NCBI GenBank assembly: GCA_014799465.1
Contig: JAAVHZ010000003.1
Location: 1-64,000, forward strand
DNA from: Lachnospiraceae bacterium
Lineage (GTDB): Bacteria > Bacillota > Clostridia > Lachnospirales > Lachnospiraceae
Reading direction: 5' to 3'
Length of the DNA: 64,000 bases
Below are positions 7,991 through 16,952 of this stretch, piece by piece. A program made the position numbers and the translations under genes. The notes beneath the pieces are model-generated. The model did no database searches and was not told where the DNA came from. It saw nothing but the letters and a program-made list of their open reading frames with translations. Numbering within the stretch: position 1 is the first letter of the stretch; each line of letters starts with the position of its first letter.

Positions 7991-9001
7991 TTAGAATTTA
8001 CCGGATTCGGCAGCTTCCTGTACGGAAACGGCAACTGCAACAGTCATACCAACCATTGGGTTGTTACCGGCACCGATAAGACCCATCATTTCAACATGGG
8101 CAGGAACTGAAGAAGAACCGGCAAACTGTGCATCTGAATGCATACGTCCTAATGTATCAGTCATACCATAAGAAGCAGGACCTGCTGCCATGTTGTCAGG
8201 ATGAAGTGTACGTCCTGTACCGCCGCCTGAAGCAACTGAGAAATATTTCTTTCCCTGCTCAAGGCATTCTTTCTTATAAGTACCTGCAACAGGATGCTGG
8301 AATCTTGTAGGGTTAGTTGAGTTACCTGTAATAGATACATCAACGCCTTCTTTGTGCATAATTGCAACACCTTCACATACGTCATTAGCACCATAGCAGT
8401 TTACTTTTGCCCTTAAACCTGTTGAGTAAGATTTTCTGAATACTTCTTTTACAGTATTTGTATATGGGTCATACTCTGTCTCTACAAATGTAAATCCGTT
8501 GATTCTTGAGATAATCTGTGCAGCATCTTTACCGAGACCGTTTAAGATAACTCTTAAAGGATTCTTACGAACTTTATTTGCTTTTTCTGCGATACCGATG
8601 GCACCTTCAGCAGCAGCAAATGATTCGTGACCTGCTAAGAAACAGAAACACTCTGTCTCTTCTTCGAGTAACATTTTTCCTAAGTTACCATGTCCAAGAC
8701 CAACCTTACGTGTATCGGCAACAGAACCAGGAATACAGAAAGCCTGAAGTCCTTCTCCGATAGCAGCAGCAGCATCAGCGGCTCTTCTGCAGTCCTTCTT
8801 AATTGCTATAGCAGCACCTACTATATAAGCCCAGCATGCATTTTCAAAACAGATAGGCTGAATGCCCTTAATCTGGTTATAAACATCTAAACCGGCATCT
8901 TTAGTTATCTTTTCAGCTTCTTCTATTGAAGAGATACCATAGCTGCCTAATACTTCATTGATTTTGTCAATTCTTCTTTCATATGATTCAAATAAAGCCA
9001 T
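7991..9001 (-). CDS. GGGtGRT family protein
   Basis: The 336-residue product carries the family-defining motif ASGGGTGRTLHPDNM near residue 260, plus glycine-rich stretches (GLGHGNLGKM, ITGNSTNPTR). This conserved family of anaerobes is named for the motif and has no established reaction. It begins MALFESYERRI with a good AGGAGG site and ends 17 bp before the next gene's corrected start. The gene directly upstream encodes a NifU-like scaffold protein, and the two are commonly found together. A shared role linked to Fe-S or redox chemistry is inferred from that pairing. Confidence 0.8.
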   Translation of the reverse strand: MALFESYERRIDKINEVLGSYGISSIEEAEKITKDAGLDVYNQIKGIQPICFENACWAYIVGAAIAIKKDCRRAADAAAAIGEGLQAFCIPGSVADTRKVGLGHGNLGKMLLEEETECFCFLAGHESFAAAEGAIGIAEKANKVRKNPLRVILNGLGKDAAQIISRINGFTFVETEYDPYTNTVKEVFRKSYSTGLRAKVNCYGANDVCEGVAIMHKEGVDVSITGNSTNPTRFQHPVAGTYKKECLEQGKKYFSVASGGGTGRTLHPDNMAAGPASYGMTDTLGRMHSDAQFAGSSSVPAHVEMMGLIGAGNNPMVGMTVAVAVSVQEAAESGKF

Positions 9002-9016
9002 TATCGTTACCTCCTC

Positions 9017-9724
9017 CTATTTAGCTACTTCTTCGTCTGTTCTAGGGTCAATCAGCTTAACTGCATCATCTACACGACCATACTGACCACATGCTTTTTC
9101 ATAAGCTGTGTTAGGGTCATCACCTTTTTTGATGAAGTCAGTCATTTTACCAAGACTTACGAATTTGTATCCGATTATTAAGTCATCTTCGTCAAGGGCA
9201 ATAGCAGTAACATATCCCTCTGCCATTTCAAGGTAACGAGGACCTTTCTTAAGAGTACCATACATTGTACCAACCTGTGAACGAAGACCTTTTCCTAAAT
9301 CTTCAAGACCGGCACCAATTGCAAGACCATCTTCAGAGAAAGCACTCTGTGAACGTCCATAGACAATCTGTAAAAATAATTCTCTCATTGCTGTGTTGAT
9401 GGCATCACATACAAGGTCTGTATTTAAAGCTTCAAGTATAGTTCTTCCAGGTAAGATTTCTGCTGCCATAGCTGCAGAATGTGTCATACCTGAACATCCG
9501 ATAGTTTCTACTAATGCTTCCTGTATAACGCCTTCTTTAACATTTAAAGTAAGTTTGCAGGCACCCTGCTGTGGGGCACACCAGCCTACACCATGTGTAA
9601 AACCTGAAATGTCCTTAATCTCTTTTGCTTTTACCCATTTTGCCTCTTCCGGGATAGGTGCACATCCATGATTAACACCCTGTCCAACCGGACACATGTT
9701 TTCAACTTCCTGTGAATAAATCAT
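9017..9724 (-). CDS. NifU-like Fe-S cluster scaffold-related protein
   Basis: The 235-residue product resembles an iron-sulfur assembly scaffold of the IscU/NifU_N type. Conserved cysteines are visible in NMCPVGQGVNHGC, GWCAPQQGAC and ETIGCSGMTHSAAM, the last resembling the NifU GCxxxxAS region. It is longer than typical IscU (about 130 residues). AAGGAG lies 9 nt before the ATG. It is the first gene of a two-gene unit with the GGGtGRT gene, 15 bp downstream. Whether it assembles clusters for general use or only for its partner is unknown. The opposite-strand neighbour is nrdD. Confidence 0.75.
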   Translation of the reverse strand: MIYSQEVENMCPVGQGVNHGCAPIPEEAKWVKAKEIKDISGFTHGVGWCAPQQGACKLTLNVKEGVIQEALVETIGCSGMTHSAAMAAEILPGRTILEALNTDLVCDAINTAMRELFLQIVYGRSQSAFSEDGLAIGAGLEDLGKGLRSQVGTMYGTLKKGPRYLEMAEGYVTAIALDEDDLIIGYKFVSLGKMTDFIKKGDDPNTAYEKACGQYGRVDDAVKLIDPRTDEEVAK

Positions 9725-9929
9725 TATAAGACTCCTTTCAAATATGTAATTCTAATATTTGCGTGTTGAACACACTCTGCTGACATTTTCTCACAAAAAT
9801 CTCAATTAGTCTATAGGTTTTTTCCTTAAATTAGCAAAAATAAATTATGTTATCGTAAAATGTAATGAAAATAATATAAAAAGATTGGTAAAAATAAACA
9901 GATAGCTGATAAATAGGGAGAATAGAGGA

Positions 9930-9976
9930 ACACAATATATTGTGCTATGAAAAATATGGATTGCCATATTTTGTAG
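9930..9976 (+). promoter_or_regulatory. Tandem NrdR boxes
   Basis: Box 1, ACACAATATATTGTGC (9930-9945), is a near-perfect palindrome matching the NrdR consensus. Box 2, TTGCCATATTTTGTAG (9961-9976), is weaker, but its centre is exactly 31 bp away, about three helical turns, as in known NrdR operators. Box 2 covers the -35 region of the nrdD promoter, so binding would repress it. Confidence 0.75.
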
Positions 9977-9989
9977 ATGGTGATATAAT
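9961..9989 (+). promoter_or_regulatory. nrdD promoter
   Basis: TTGCCA (-35) and TATAAT (-10, with upstream TGA) are separated by 17 bp. The promoter lies 58 bp before the nrdD start codon and overlaps the second NrdR box. Confidence 0.75.
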
Positions 9990-10046
9990 GTGCAAGGTGA
10001 AACACCATTAAAAGGATTAAAACATTCATGAAAGGATACAAAGATA

Positions 10047-12173
10047 ATGAAAGTAATAAAGAGAGATGGACGAAGAACTGAATATGACAGAAATAAAATA
10101 GTAGTAGCTATACAAAAAGCTAATGATGAAGTTGAAGCTCATGAAAAGGTATCAGAAGAGAAAATATATAATATTATAGCGTCCATAGAAAACCGCGGAT
10201 TTGACGAAATGCAGGTAGAGGATATACAGGATATAATAGAACAGAAACTTATGGCTGAGAAAAAATATGTGCTTGCCAAGACTTATATAATATACAGATA
10301 TACAAGAGAAATGGTGAGAAAGGCAAATACAACTGATGATTCCATAATGAGCCTTATCCAGAACAGCAATAAGGATGTAATGGAGGAAAATTCAAACAAA
10401 AATGCCAATATAGCAAGTACACAGCGTGATCTTATAGCAGGCGAAGTGTCAAAGGATTTGACAAAGAGAGTGCTTCTTCCTGAAAAGATAGCGAAAGCAC
10501 ATGAAGACGGAGTAATTCATTTCCACGATGCAGATTATTTTATACAGCCGATATTTAACTGCTGCCTTATAAATATAGGAGATATGCTTGAAAACGGAAC
10601 AGTAATGAATGGAAAGATGATAGAGAGTCCGAAAAGCTTTCAGGTGGCATGTACGGTAGTTACACAGATTATTTCTGCTGTAGCATCCAGCCAGTATGGC
10701 GGTCAGTCGGTTGATGTACGCCATCTCGGTAAATATTTAAGGAAAAGCAGGGATAAATACAGACTGCATTATATGGAAAAATATGGTGAGAAGGTTGATG
10801 CCGAATTGCTTAACCAGTTTGTAAATGACAGGGTGATGGATGAACTTAAATCAGGAGTTCAGACAATCCAGTATCAAATCAATACATTGATGACTACTAA
10901 TGGACAGTCACCATTTGTTACTCTGTTTCTGAATCTGGATAAAGATGATGAGTATATAGAAGAAAACGCACTTATAATAGAAGAAATACTTCGTCAGCGT
11001 CTCGAGGGAATAAAGAATGAGAAAGGTGTATATGTGACACCGGCTTTCCCTAAGCTTATATATGTACTGGACGAACATAACTGCTTAAATGGCGGAAAAT
11101 ATGATTATATTACAAAGCTTGCTGTTAAGTGTTCTGCAAAACGTATGTATCCTGATTATATTTCTGCAAAGAAAATGCGTGAAAATTATGAAGGAAACGT
11201 ATTTAGCTGTATGGGATGCAGGAGCTTTTTAAGTGCATGGAAAGACGAAAACGGAGAATATAAATGGGAAGGAAGGTTTAATCAAGGCGTTGTCAGCCTT
11301 AATCTGCCACAGATAGGTATAATAGCTGATGGAGATGAGGAAATGTTCTGGCAGTTACTTGAGGAGCGTCTTGCTATATGTTTTGAGGCACTTATGTGCA
11401 GACATCGTGCACTTGAGGGTACACTTTCTGATGTGAGTCCTATTCACTGGCAGTATGGTGCCATAGCAAGGTTAAAGCCGCATGAATCAATAGATAAACT
11501 GCTTCATGGAGGATATTCGTCAATATCACTGGGATATATAGGTCTCTATGAAGTTACTAAGCTTATGACCGGCGAGAGCCATACCACACCGAAGGGTCTG
11601 GAATTTGCGTTAAAGATTATGAACAGACTTCGCAATGCCACAGATACATGGAAGAAAAATACAGGTATCGGATTTGCACTTTATGGAACTCCGGCAGAAT
11701 CGTTATGTTATAGGTTTGCACGTATAGATAAGGAAAAATATGGAGAGATAAAGGATATTACTGATAAAGGATATTATACTAATTCTTATCATGTAGATGT
11801 CCGCGAGAAAATAGATGCATTCAGCAAATTTAAGTTTGAGAGCCAGTTCCAGAATATTTCATCAGGCGGTGCAATTTCATATGTGGAGATTCCTAATCTC
11901 AGACACAATCTTACGGCACTTGAAGAAGTGGTTAAGTTTATATATGAAAATATACAGTATGCAGAGTTTAATACAAAATCTGACTACTGCCATATATGCG
12001 GATATGATGGAGAGATAATAATAAATGAAGAGGGCGAATGGGAATGCCCACAGTGCCATAATAAAGACCACAATAAAATGAATGTTACCAGAAGAACATG
12101 TGGATATCTTGGTGAAAATTTCTGGAATGTAGGAAAGACAAAAGAGATAAAGGCAAGGGTGCTTCATTTATAA
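10047..12173 (+). CDS. nrdD: Anaerobic ribonucleoside-triphosphate reductase
   Basis: This is the class III, glycyl-radical enzyme that reduces ribonucleoside triphosphates to deoxynucleotides without oxygen. The 708-residue product has an N-terminal ATP-cone (MKVIKRDGRRTEYDRNKI...), the catalytic barrel, a C-terminal zinc site (CHICGYDG...CPQCH), and the glycyl-radical motif RRTCGYLGE near residue 690. Its length is usual. AAAGGA lies 10 nt before the ATG. The activase gene nrdG and dut follow closely, forming a dNTP-supply operon. Two putative NrdR boxes cover the promoter, which implies repression when dATP is plentiful. Confidence 0.97.
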   Translation: MKVIKRDGRRTEYDRNKIVVAIQKANDEVEAHEKVSEEKIYNIIASIENRGFDEMQVEDIQDIIEQKLMAEKKYVLAKTYIIYRYTREMVRKANTTDDSIMSLIQNSNKDVMEENSNKNANIASTQRDLIAGEVSKDLTKRVLLPEKIAKAHEDGVIHFHDADYFIQPIFNCCLINIGDMLENGTVMNGKMIESPKSFQVACTVVTQIISAVASSQYGGQSVDVRHLGKYLRKSRDKYRLHYMEKYGEKVDAELLNQFVNDRVMDELKSGVQTIQYQINTLMTTNGQSPFVTLFLNLDKDDEYIEENALIIEEILRQRLEGIKNEKGVYVTPAFPKLIYVLDEHNCLNGGKYDYITKLAVKCSAKRMYPDYISAKKMRENYEGNVFSCMGCRSFLSAWKDENGEYKWEGRFNQGVVSLNLPQIGIIADGDEEMFWQLLEERLAICFEALMCRHRALEGTLSDVSPIHWQYGAIARLKPHESIDKLLHGGYSSISLGYIGLYEVTKLMTGESHTTPKGLEFALKIMNRLRNATDTWKKNTGIGFALYGTPAESLCYRFARIDKEKYGEIKDITDKGYYTNSYHVDVREKIDAFSKFKFESQFQNISSGGAISYVEIPNLRHNLTALEEVVKFIYENIQYAEFNTKSDYCHICGYDGEIIINEEGEWECPQCHNKDHNKMNVTRRTCGYLGENFWNVGKTKEIKARVLHL

Positions 12174-12195
12174 TTCAGAAAGGCACAGAAAAAAT

Positions 12196-12726
12196 ATGAA
12201 CTATGCAGATATAAAGCAGTATGATGTGGCTAATGGACCGGGAATAAGGATTTCATTATTTGTAAGCGGATGCACACATCATTGCAAAGAGTGTTTTAAT
12301 CCTGAAACATGGGATTTTAATTATGGTAAACCGTTTACGGAAGAGACGATTGATACCATTATAGAATATATGAGTGCTGATTTTATTAAGGGTCTTACGC
12401 TTCTTGGCGGAGACCCTTTGGAAAGACCTAATCAGGCTCCCCTCATACCACTTTTAAAAAGAGTTAAAGAAACATACCCTGATAAAGACATATGGTGCTT
12501 TACAGGGTATGATTTTGAAAAAGATATTGTTGGAGAAATGTATGATGGCTGGCCTGATACAAAGGAACTGCTGTCTTATATTGATGTGATTGTTGATGGT
12601 GAATTTATATTGGAACAAAAAGATATGAACTTGCATTTTAAAGGTTCAGCCAATCAAAAGACCATAAAAGTGCAGGAAAGTTTAGAGACAGGAAAAACAC
12701 AGCTTGTGGAGTTTGAGGAGGAATAG
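12196..12726 (+). CDS. nrdG: Anaerobic ribonucleotide reductase activating enzyme
   Basis: This is the radical SAM activase that generates the glycyl radical on NrdD. The 176-residue product shows the [4Fe-4S]-binding CxxxCxxC motif as CTHHCKECF near residues 26-34, followed by the glycine-rich SAM site LLGGDP. Its length is typical for NrdG. It starts 22 bp after nrdD and ends at the ribosome binding site of dut, so the three genes are probably translated from one mRNA. The start is supported by the conserved MNYADIKQYDVANGPG opening, although the ribosome binding site is weak. Confidence 0.95.
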   Translation: MNYADIKQYDVANGPGIRISLFVSGCTHHCKECFNPETWDFNYGKPFTEETIDTIIEYMSADFIKGLTLLGGDPLERPNQAPLIPLLKRVKETYPDKDIWCFTGYDFEKDIVGEMYDGWPDTKELLSYIDVIVDGEFILEQKDMNLHFKGSANQKTIKVQESLETGKTQLVEFEEE

Positions 12727-12727
12727 G

Positions 12728-13171
12728 ATGACAGCACAGGTAAAGATAAAGAAGTTAAATGAAAATGCAGTAATACCCACATATGGAACACAGTATTCGG
12801 CAGGTGCTGACCTTTATGCATGCCTTGATGAAAGTGTTTCAATAGAACCGGGGCAGACTTATCTTGTTAAAACAGGATTGGCGATGGAGATACCGGAAGG
12901 CTATGCGGGACTTATATATGCCAGGAGCGGGCTTGCCACAAAAAAAGGATTGGCACCTGCCAATAAAGTTGGCGTGGTTGATGCAGATTATAGAGGGGAA
13001 GTAATGGTTCCTCTGCATAATCACAGCAGCAAGGCGGCAGTTATAGAGAATGGGGAGAGAATAGCACAGTTTGTTATAACTCCGTTTCTTACGGCAGATT
13101 TTGTTATAAGTGATGAATTGAGCGATACTGTACGCGGAGAGGGCGGATTTGGCTCTACGGGAAGGGGATGA
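12728..13171 (+). CDS. dut: dUTP diphosphatase
   Basis: The enzyme hydrolyses dUTP to dUMP and pyrophosphate, which keeps uracil out of DNA and feeds dTMP synthesis. All five trimeric dUTPase motifs are present in order: AGADLYA, ARSGLA, GVVDADYRGE, GERIAQ and GEGGFGSTG. From ATG 12728 the product has 147 residues, the normal length; the frame runs further upstream, but GAGGAGG ends about 8 nt before 12728. It follows nrdG by one base, placing it in the nrd operon. Confidence 0.95.
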   Translation: MTAQVKIKKLNENAVIPTYGTQYSAGADLYACLDESVSIEPGQTYLVKTGLAMEIPEGYAGLIYARSGLATKKGLAPANKVGVVDADYRGEVMVPLHNHSSKAAVIENGERIAQFVITPFLTADFVISDELSDTVRGEGGFGSTGRG

Positions 13172-13174
13172 GTT

Positions 13175-13519
13175 ATGACAGCAAATAAGAAAAGGTATAT
13201 TACAGTAGATAAAATAAGATATATATATACAATCAGGGGTAGAATGGACGATATAAAAGTAATTATATATACTGAAAATCAGAAAAAACCTTACTTTACA
13301 GTTTATTTTAGTTATTTGGAATCATGGGGATTTAACATGTATCGGCCAAAAACTATAGAAATACTTATTAAATTCTATAATCAGAACAGTCACAACTTAA
13401 GTAAAAATGAATTTCGCATTATGGAGCAGCCCTTGTTATTTCAGATATTACTGGAATGTTATTTTAATAATAGTAATGATATGGAACGGGATAAATTTTT
13501 AGAGTGCTGCATGAGGTAA
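13175..13519 (+). CDS. Unrecognised small protein downstream of dut
   Basis: The 114-residue product begins MTANKKRYITVDKIRYIYTIRGR. It is basic and aromatic-rich and has no signal peptide, membrane helix or known motif. It starts 3 bp after the dut stop with AAGGGG in front, so it is translationally coupled to dut and is probably a real gene. Nothing in the sequence indicates a role in nucleotide metabolism beyond position. Confidence 0.55.
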   Translation: MTANKKRYITVDKIRYIYTIRGRMDDIKVIIYTENQKKPYFTVYFSYLESWGFNMYRPKTIEILIKFYNQNSHNLSKNEFRIMEQPLLFQILLECYFNNSNDMERDKFLECCMR

Positions 13520-13536
13520 AACCGGAGGGTAAGTAA

Positions 13537-14421
13537 GTGATAAAACAGATTAAATACTTTCAGGCAGTAGTCAGTCATAAAAGTTTTACAGATGCGGCAG
13601 AGGAATGTTTCATTTCCCAGTCTGCCATGTCACAGCAGATTCAGGCATTAGAGCGTGGATTAGGCGTGAAACTGCTTGATAGAAAAAATCGTAAATTTTC
13701 ACTGACACCTGCCGGAGAATATTTTTACAAAAAAAGTCTTGTTATTACTGCTGATTATGACAGATTGTGCAGCGAAACTGTTCGTATTGCCAACAAAGAT
13801 AATGCGGAACTTCGAATTGGTTATCTTAAATGTTATGGTGGTCAGGAGTTCCGGCTGGCAGTTGCAGAGTTTTCAGAGAAATATCCGGATGTATCTGTAC
13901 ATATCATTAATGGAAACCATGAATATTTGTATGATGCTCTTAGAAATGGGCGTGTTGATTTAATTCTCAATGACCAAAGAAGGGCTTTTTCAGATGAGTA
14001 TGTTAATTTAATTTTGACAGCTAAGGAATGTTATATTGAGATTGCCGCAAGAAATCCTCTTGCTTCATTAGAGAGTGTGGAAACAGAGGATTTAAAAAAT
14101 ATACCTTGTATTTTGACAGCTTCTTCCGAACAGCAGGAGAATGAAAAAACATATTATCAGGAAGTTGTGGGAATTAAAGGGGAATTTATATTTGCAGAGA
14201 ATCTTGAAGAAGCAAGGACATTGGTTATCAGTGGGAAAGGGTTTATGCCTATTGAAGGTGGAGAAAATGAGTCGGGCTTTGCAGCAAATCTCCGCAGGAT
14301 ACTTTTTACACGAAATGGAAAAGCAATGAAGCGGAATTATTGTGCATTTTGGAAAGCGGATAACTCCGGATACTATATTGAAGATTTTGCCGACATACTA
14401 AAATCAAAATTTTCAAATTGA
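13537..14421 (+). CDS. LysR-family transcriptional regulator
   Basis: The 294-residue product has the LysR architecture. The N-terminal winged helix-turn-helix (residues 1-60) contains SFTDAAEECFISQSAMSQQIQALE, and the rest is a substrate-binding-like effector domain. GTG 13537 is the start, with GGAGGG 8 nt upstream. A strong terminator follows, then the SDR and MATE genes in the same orientation, which are plausible targets because LysR proteins usually control neighbours. The effector is unknown. Confidence 0.88.
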   Translation: MIKQIKYFQAVVSHKSFTDAAEECFISQSAMSQQIQALERGLGVKLLDRKNRKFSLTPAGEYFYKKSLVITADYDRLCSETVRIANKDNAELRIGYLKCYGGQEFRLAVAEFSEKYPDVSVHIINGNHEYLYDALRNGRVDLILNDQRRAFSDEYVNLILTAKECYIEIAARNPLASLESVETEDLKNIPCILTASSEQQENEKTYYQEVVGIKGEFIFAENLEEARTLVISGKGFMPIEGGENESGFAANLRRILFTRNGKAMKRNYCAFWKADNSGYYIEDFADILKSKFSN

Positions 14422-14440
14422 TAAGAGAAAACTTTAAATC

Positions 14441-14478
14441 GGAGCAGAGTATAAGGTAAATATTCTGCTCCCATTTTT
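14441..14478 (+). terminator. Intrinsic terminator after the LysR gene
   Basis: GGAGCAGAGTAT pairs with ATATTCTGCTCC (12 bp with one G-T pair) around a 7-nt loop and is followed by CATTTTTT. Confidence 0.85.
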
Positions 14479-14591
14479 TACATAAGTTTTTCTTATGGAA
14501 AAAAACTGAAACCCGAATTGATTGACGTTTGGTTTGATTATAAAATATATAATGTAAGATTAACAAAATAAATTAAGGAAGGTGTTAAATA

Positions 14592-15416
14592 ATGAAAGAT
14601 GTAATGATTTTAACAGGTGCCGGACAGATAGGTATGGCAATTGTAAGAAGAATGGGCTATGGAAAGAAGATTGTTGTGGGAGATAAGAAATCGGAAAATG
14701 CAGAAAATATTGCTAAGATAATGAATGATGCAGGTTTTGATGCAGTTCCTGTGGAGATGGATTTATCTTCTCGTAATTCAATTATGAATCTTATTGCAGA
14801 GGCGAAAAAATACGGGGAAATCACCATGTTGGTCAATGCAGCAGGGGTTTCTCCAAGTCAGGCACCGATAGAGGCAATTTTAAAAGTTGATTTATATGGT
14901 ACCGCAGTATTACTTGAGGAAATAGGAAAGGTTATTAAAGAGGGTGGTGTCGGTGTAACGATTTCAAGTCAGTCCGGCTTTAGAATGCCTGCTCTGACCG
15001 CTGAAGAAGATGAACTGCTGGCAATTACACCTGCGGAGGAATTGTTACAGCTTTCTATGCTACAACCTGAGAATATAAGAGATACACTTCATGCATATCA
15101 GATAGCAAAACGCTGCAATGAAAAGAGGGTTATGGCAGAGGCTGTTAAATGGGGAAAACGGGGAGCAAGGATTAACGCTATTGCTCCGGGCATCATTGTA
15201 ACACCTCTTGCTATTGACGAATTTAATGGCCCTCGTGGAGAATTCTACAAAAATATGTTTGCAAACTGTCCGGCAGGTCGCCCGGGAACAGCAGATGAAG
15301 TCGCAAATGTGGCAGAGCTGCTTATGAGTGACAAGGGAGCTTTTATAACAGGTTCTACATTTTTGGCTGATGGTGGTGCAACTTCAAGTTATTTTTACGG
15401 ACCATTAAAGCCATAG
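14592..15416 (+). CDS. Short-chain dehydrogenase/reductase (SDR)
   Basis: The 274-residue product is an NAD(P)-dependent Rossmann-fold SDR. It has the nucleotide motif TGAGQIG at the N-terminus (the usual pattern is TGxxxGIG), NAAG near residue 79, a catalytic Ser in ISSQSG, and the YxxxK pair as YQIAK near residue 173. The NAPG equivalent is NAIAPG. An unusual insert of about 35 residues between the Ser and Tyr (rich in Glu and Leu) sets it apart from short family members. AAGGAAGG precedes the ATG. The substrate is unknown. It is probably regulated by the LysR protein just upstream. Confidence 0.88.
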   Translation: MKDVMILTGAGQIGMAIVRRMGYGKKIVVGDKKSENAENIAKIMNDAGFDAVPVEMDLSSRNSIMNLIAEAKKYGEITMLVNAAGVSPSQAPIEAILKVDLYGTAVLLEEIGKVIKEGGVGVTISSQSGFRMPALTAEEDELLAITPAEELLQLSMLQPENIRDTLHAYQIAKRCNEKRVMAEAVKWGKRGARINAIAPGIIVTPLAIDEFNGPRGEFYKNMFANCPAGRPGTADEVANVAELLMSDKGAFITGSTFLADGGATSSYFYGPLKP

Positions 15417-15512
15417 GTATAGTACAATAACAGAAGGCGAAAATATGGTTGTTTCAAAGCTGTTCCTTGTGATTTTTAAGATATGATACTTGAGAAAGGA
15501 ATCCGTAGATAT

Positions 15513-16859
15513 ATGTACACAGACATGACACATGAACCGATTATGAAATCAATGCTGCGATTTGCAATGCCCATGGTGTTAGGAAATCTTTTGCAGCAAT
15601 GTTATAATGTTGCTGACACATTAATCGTAGGCAGATTTCTTGGCTCTAATGCTTTGGCGGCGGTTGGCTCTTCTTTTACACTTATGACATTTCTGACCTC
15701 AATACTGTTGGGTTTGTGTATGGGCAGCGGAGCTTTCTTTTCTATACGTTTCGGAGAGAAAGATGAAAAGGGATTAAAAGAGGGAATCTGTGCCTCTTTT
15801 CTGCTTATTTTTTCACTGACCATAGTCATTAATATACTCGCCTTTTTGTTTCTTGACAAAATTGAAATGTTTCTGAAAGTACCAAAAGAAGTATGGGGAG
15901 ATATGCACAGCTATCTTACTGTTATTTTTTGTGGAATTTTTGCTACATTCCTTTATAACTATTTTGCTTCTTTACTGCGGTCGGTTGGAAATTCCGTTGT
16001 ACCGCTTATATTTCTTGCCATTTCCGCCATATTGAATATTGCCTTTGATTTGTGGTTTGTGCTTGGATTAAACCGAGGTGTAACCGGTGCTGCAGAAGCA
16101 ACTATAATTGCACAATATATTTCAGGAATCGGAATAGCAGTGTACTCTTGTAGATGTGTTCCATGTCTTAAAATCAAGAGAGATGAATGCCGTATCCGCT
16201 GGAGTTGTATGCGGGAGATTGCAGGGTTCTCTGTGCTGACATGCATCCAGCAATCTGTTATGAATCTGGGAATCTTGTTGGTACAAGGCGTAGTCAACAG
16301 TTTTGGTTCTGTGGTCATGGCCGCTTTTGCGGCTGCGGTTAAAATTGATGCATTCGCATACATGCCTGTACAGGATTTTGGCAATGCCTTTTCTACATTT
16401 ATCGCTCAAAATTATGGGGCAAAGAAGGAGGAGCGTATCCGAAGCGGATTGAAAGGTGCTTTTGCTGTTGTGTTGATTTTTTGTGTAATTGTATCAGCCA
16501 TTGTTTGGATATTTGCCCATCCGCTTATGCTTATATTTGTAAATACAGAAGAAACGGCTATTCTTGCTGAGGGTGTTCGTTATCTTCGGATTGAAGGAGC
16601 GTTTTACTGCGGAATAGGATGTTTGTTTTTGTTGTATGGGCTGTATCGGGCTTTAGGCAGACCGGGAATGTCTGTAGTTCTGACTGTGTTTTCTCTTGGG
16701 ACAAGGGTGGTATTAGCATATCTGCTTTCAGCCATTCCTGCAATCGGTGTTGTAGGAATTTGGTGGTCGGTTCCAATTGGTTGGATTTTGGCTGATGCAA
16801 TTGGCATTATTTACTATATCATAAGGCAGAAAATATTATTGGGTGGCAAAACTGTATAA
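15513..16859 (+). CDS. MATE-family efflux transporter
   Basis: The product is a 12-helix Na+- or H+-coupled multidrug and toxin extrusion protein in the inner membrane. The family signature is clear near the N-terminus (PMVLGNLLQQCYNVADTLIVG) and hydrophobic helices fill the length (about 448 residues). The frame starts at ATG 15483, but that codon has no ribosome binding site; ATG 15513 has AAAGGA 12 nt upstream. It lies 96 bp after the SDR gene with no terminator between, so the SDR and exporter may form one unit. The substrate is unknown. Confidence 0.9.
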   Translation: MYTDMTHEPIMKSMLRFAMPMVLGNLLQQCYNVADTLIVGRFLGSNALAAVGSSFTLMTFLTSILLGLCMGSGAFFSIRFGEKDEKGLKEGICASFLLIFSLTIVINILAFLFLDKIEMFLKVPKEVWGDMHSYLTVIFCGIFATFLYNYFASLLRSVGNSVVPLIFLAISAILNIAFDLWFVLGLNRGVTGAAEATIIAQYISGIGIAVYSCRCVPCLKIKRDECRIRWSCMREIAGFSVLTCIQQSVMNLGILLVQGVVNSFGSVVMAAFAAAVKIDAFAYMPVQDFGNAFSTFIAQNYGAKKEERIRSGLKGAFAVVLIFCVIVSAIVWIFAHPLMLIFVNTEETAILAEGVRYLRIEGAFYCGIGCLFLLYGLYRALGRPGMSVVLTVFSLGTRVVLAYLLSAIPAIGVVGIWWSVPIGWILADAIGIIYYIIRQKILLGGKTV

Positions 16860-16888
16860 TCATAGAATTGTATTAAAATAAACATTTA

Positions 16889-16917
16889 TCGACTTGTACA
16901 CCTTTATGTGATATAAT
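16889..16917 (+). promoter_or_regulatory. Promoter of the GTPase-NYN gene
   Basis: TCGACT (-35, 4 of 6) and TATAAT (-10) are separated by 17 bp. The -10 is preceded by TGA, giving an extended -10 that compensates for the weak -35. Transcription would begin about 30 bp before the start codon, leaving no room for the long leader peptide region found in front of tet(M). Confidence 0.6.
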
Positions 16918-16952
16918 AATTAAATTATAGATTAGAGAAAGGGGCATTTTCG

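Noticed and set aside
9850..10041. Minus-strand open frame of 63 codons before nrdD
   Set aside because: It covers the NrdR boxes and the promoter of nrdD and consists of AT-rich hydrophobic codons. The regulatory reading is much better.
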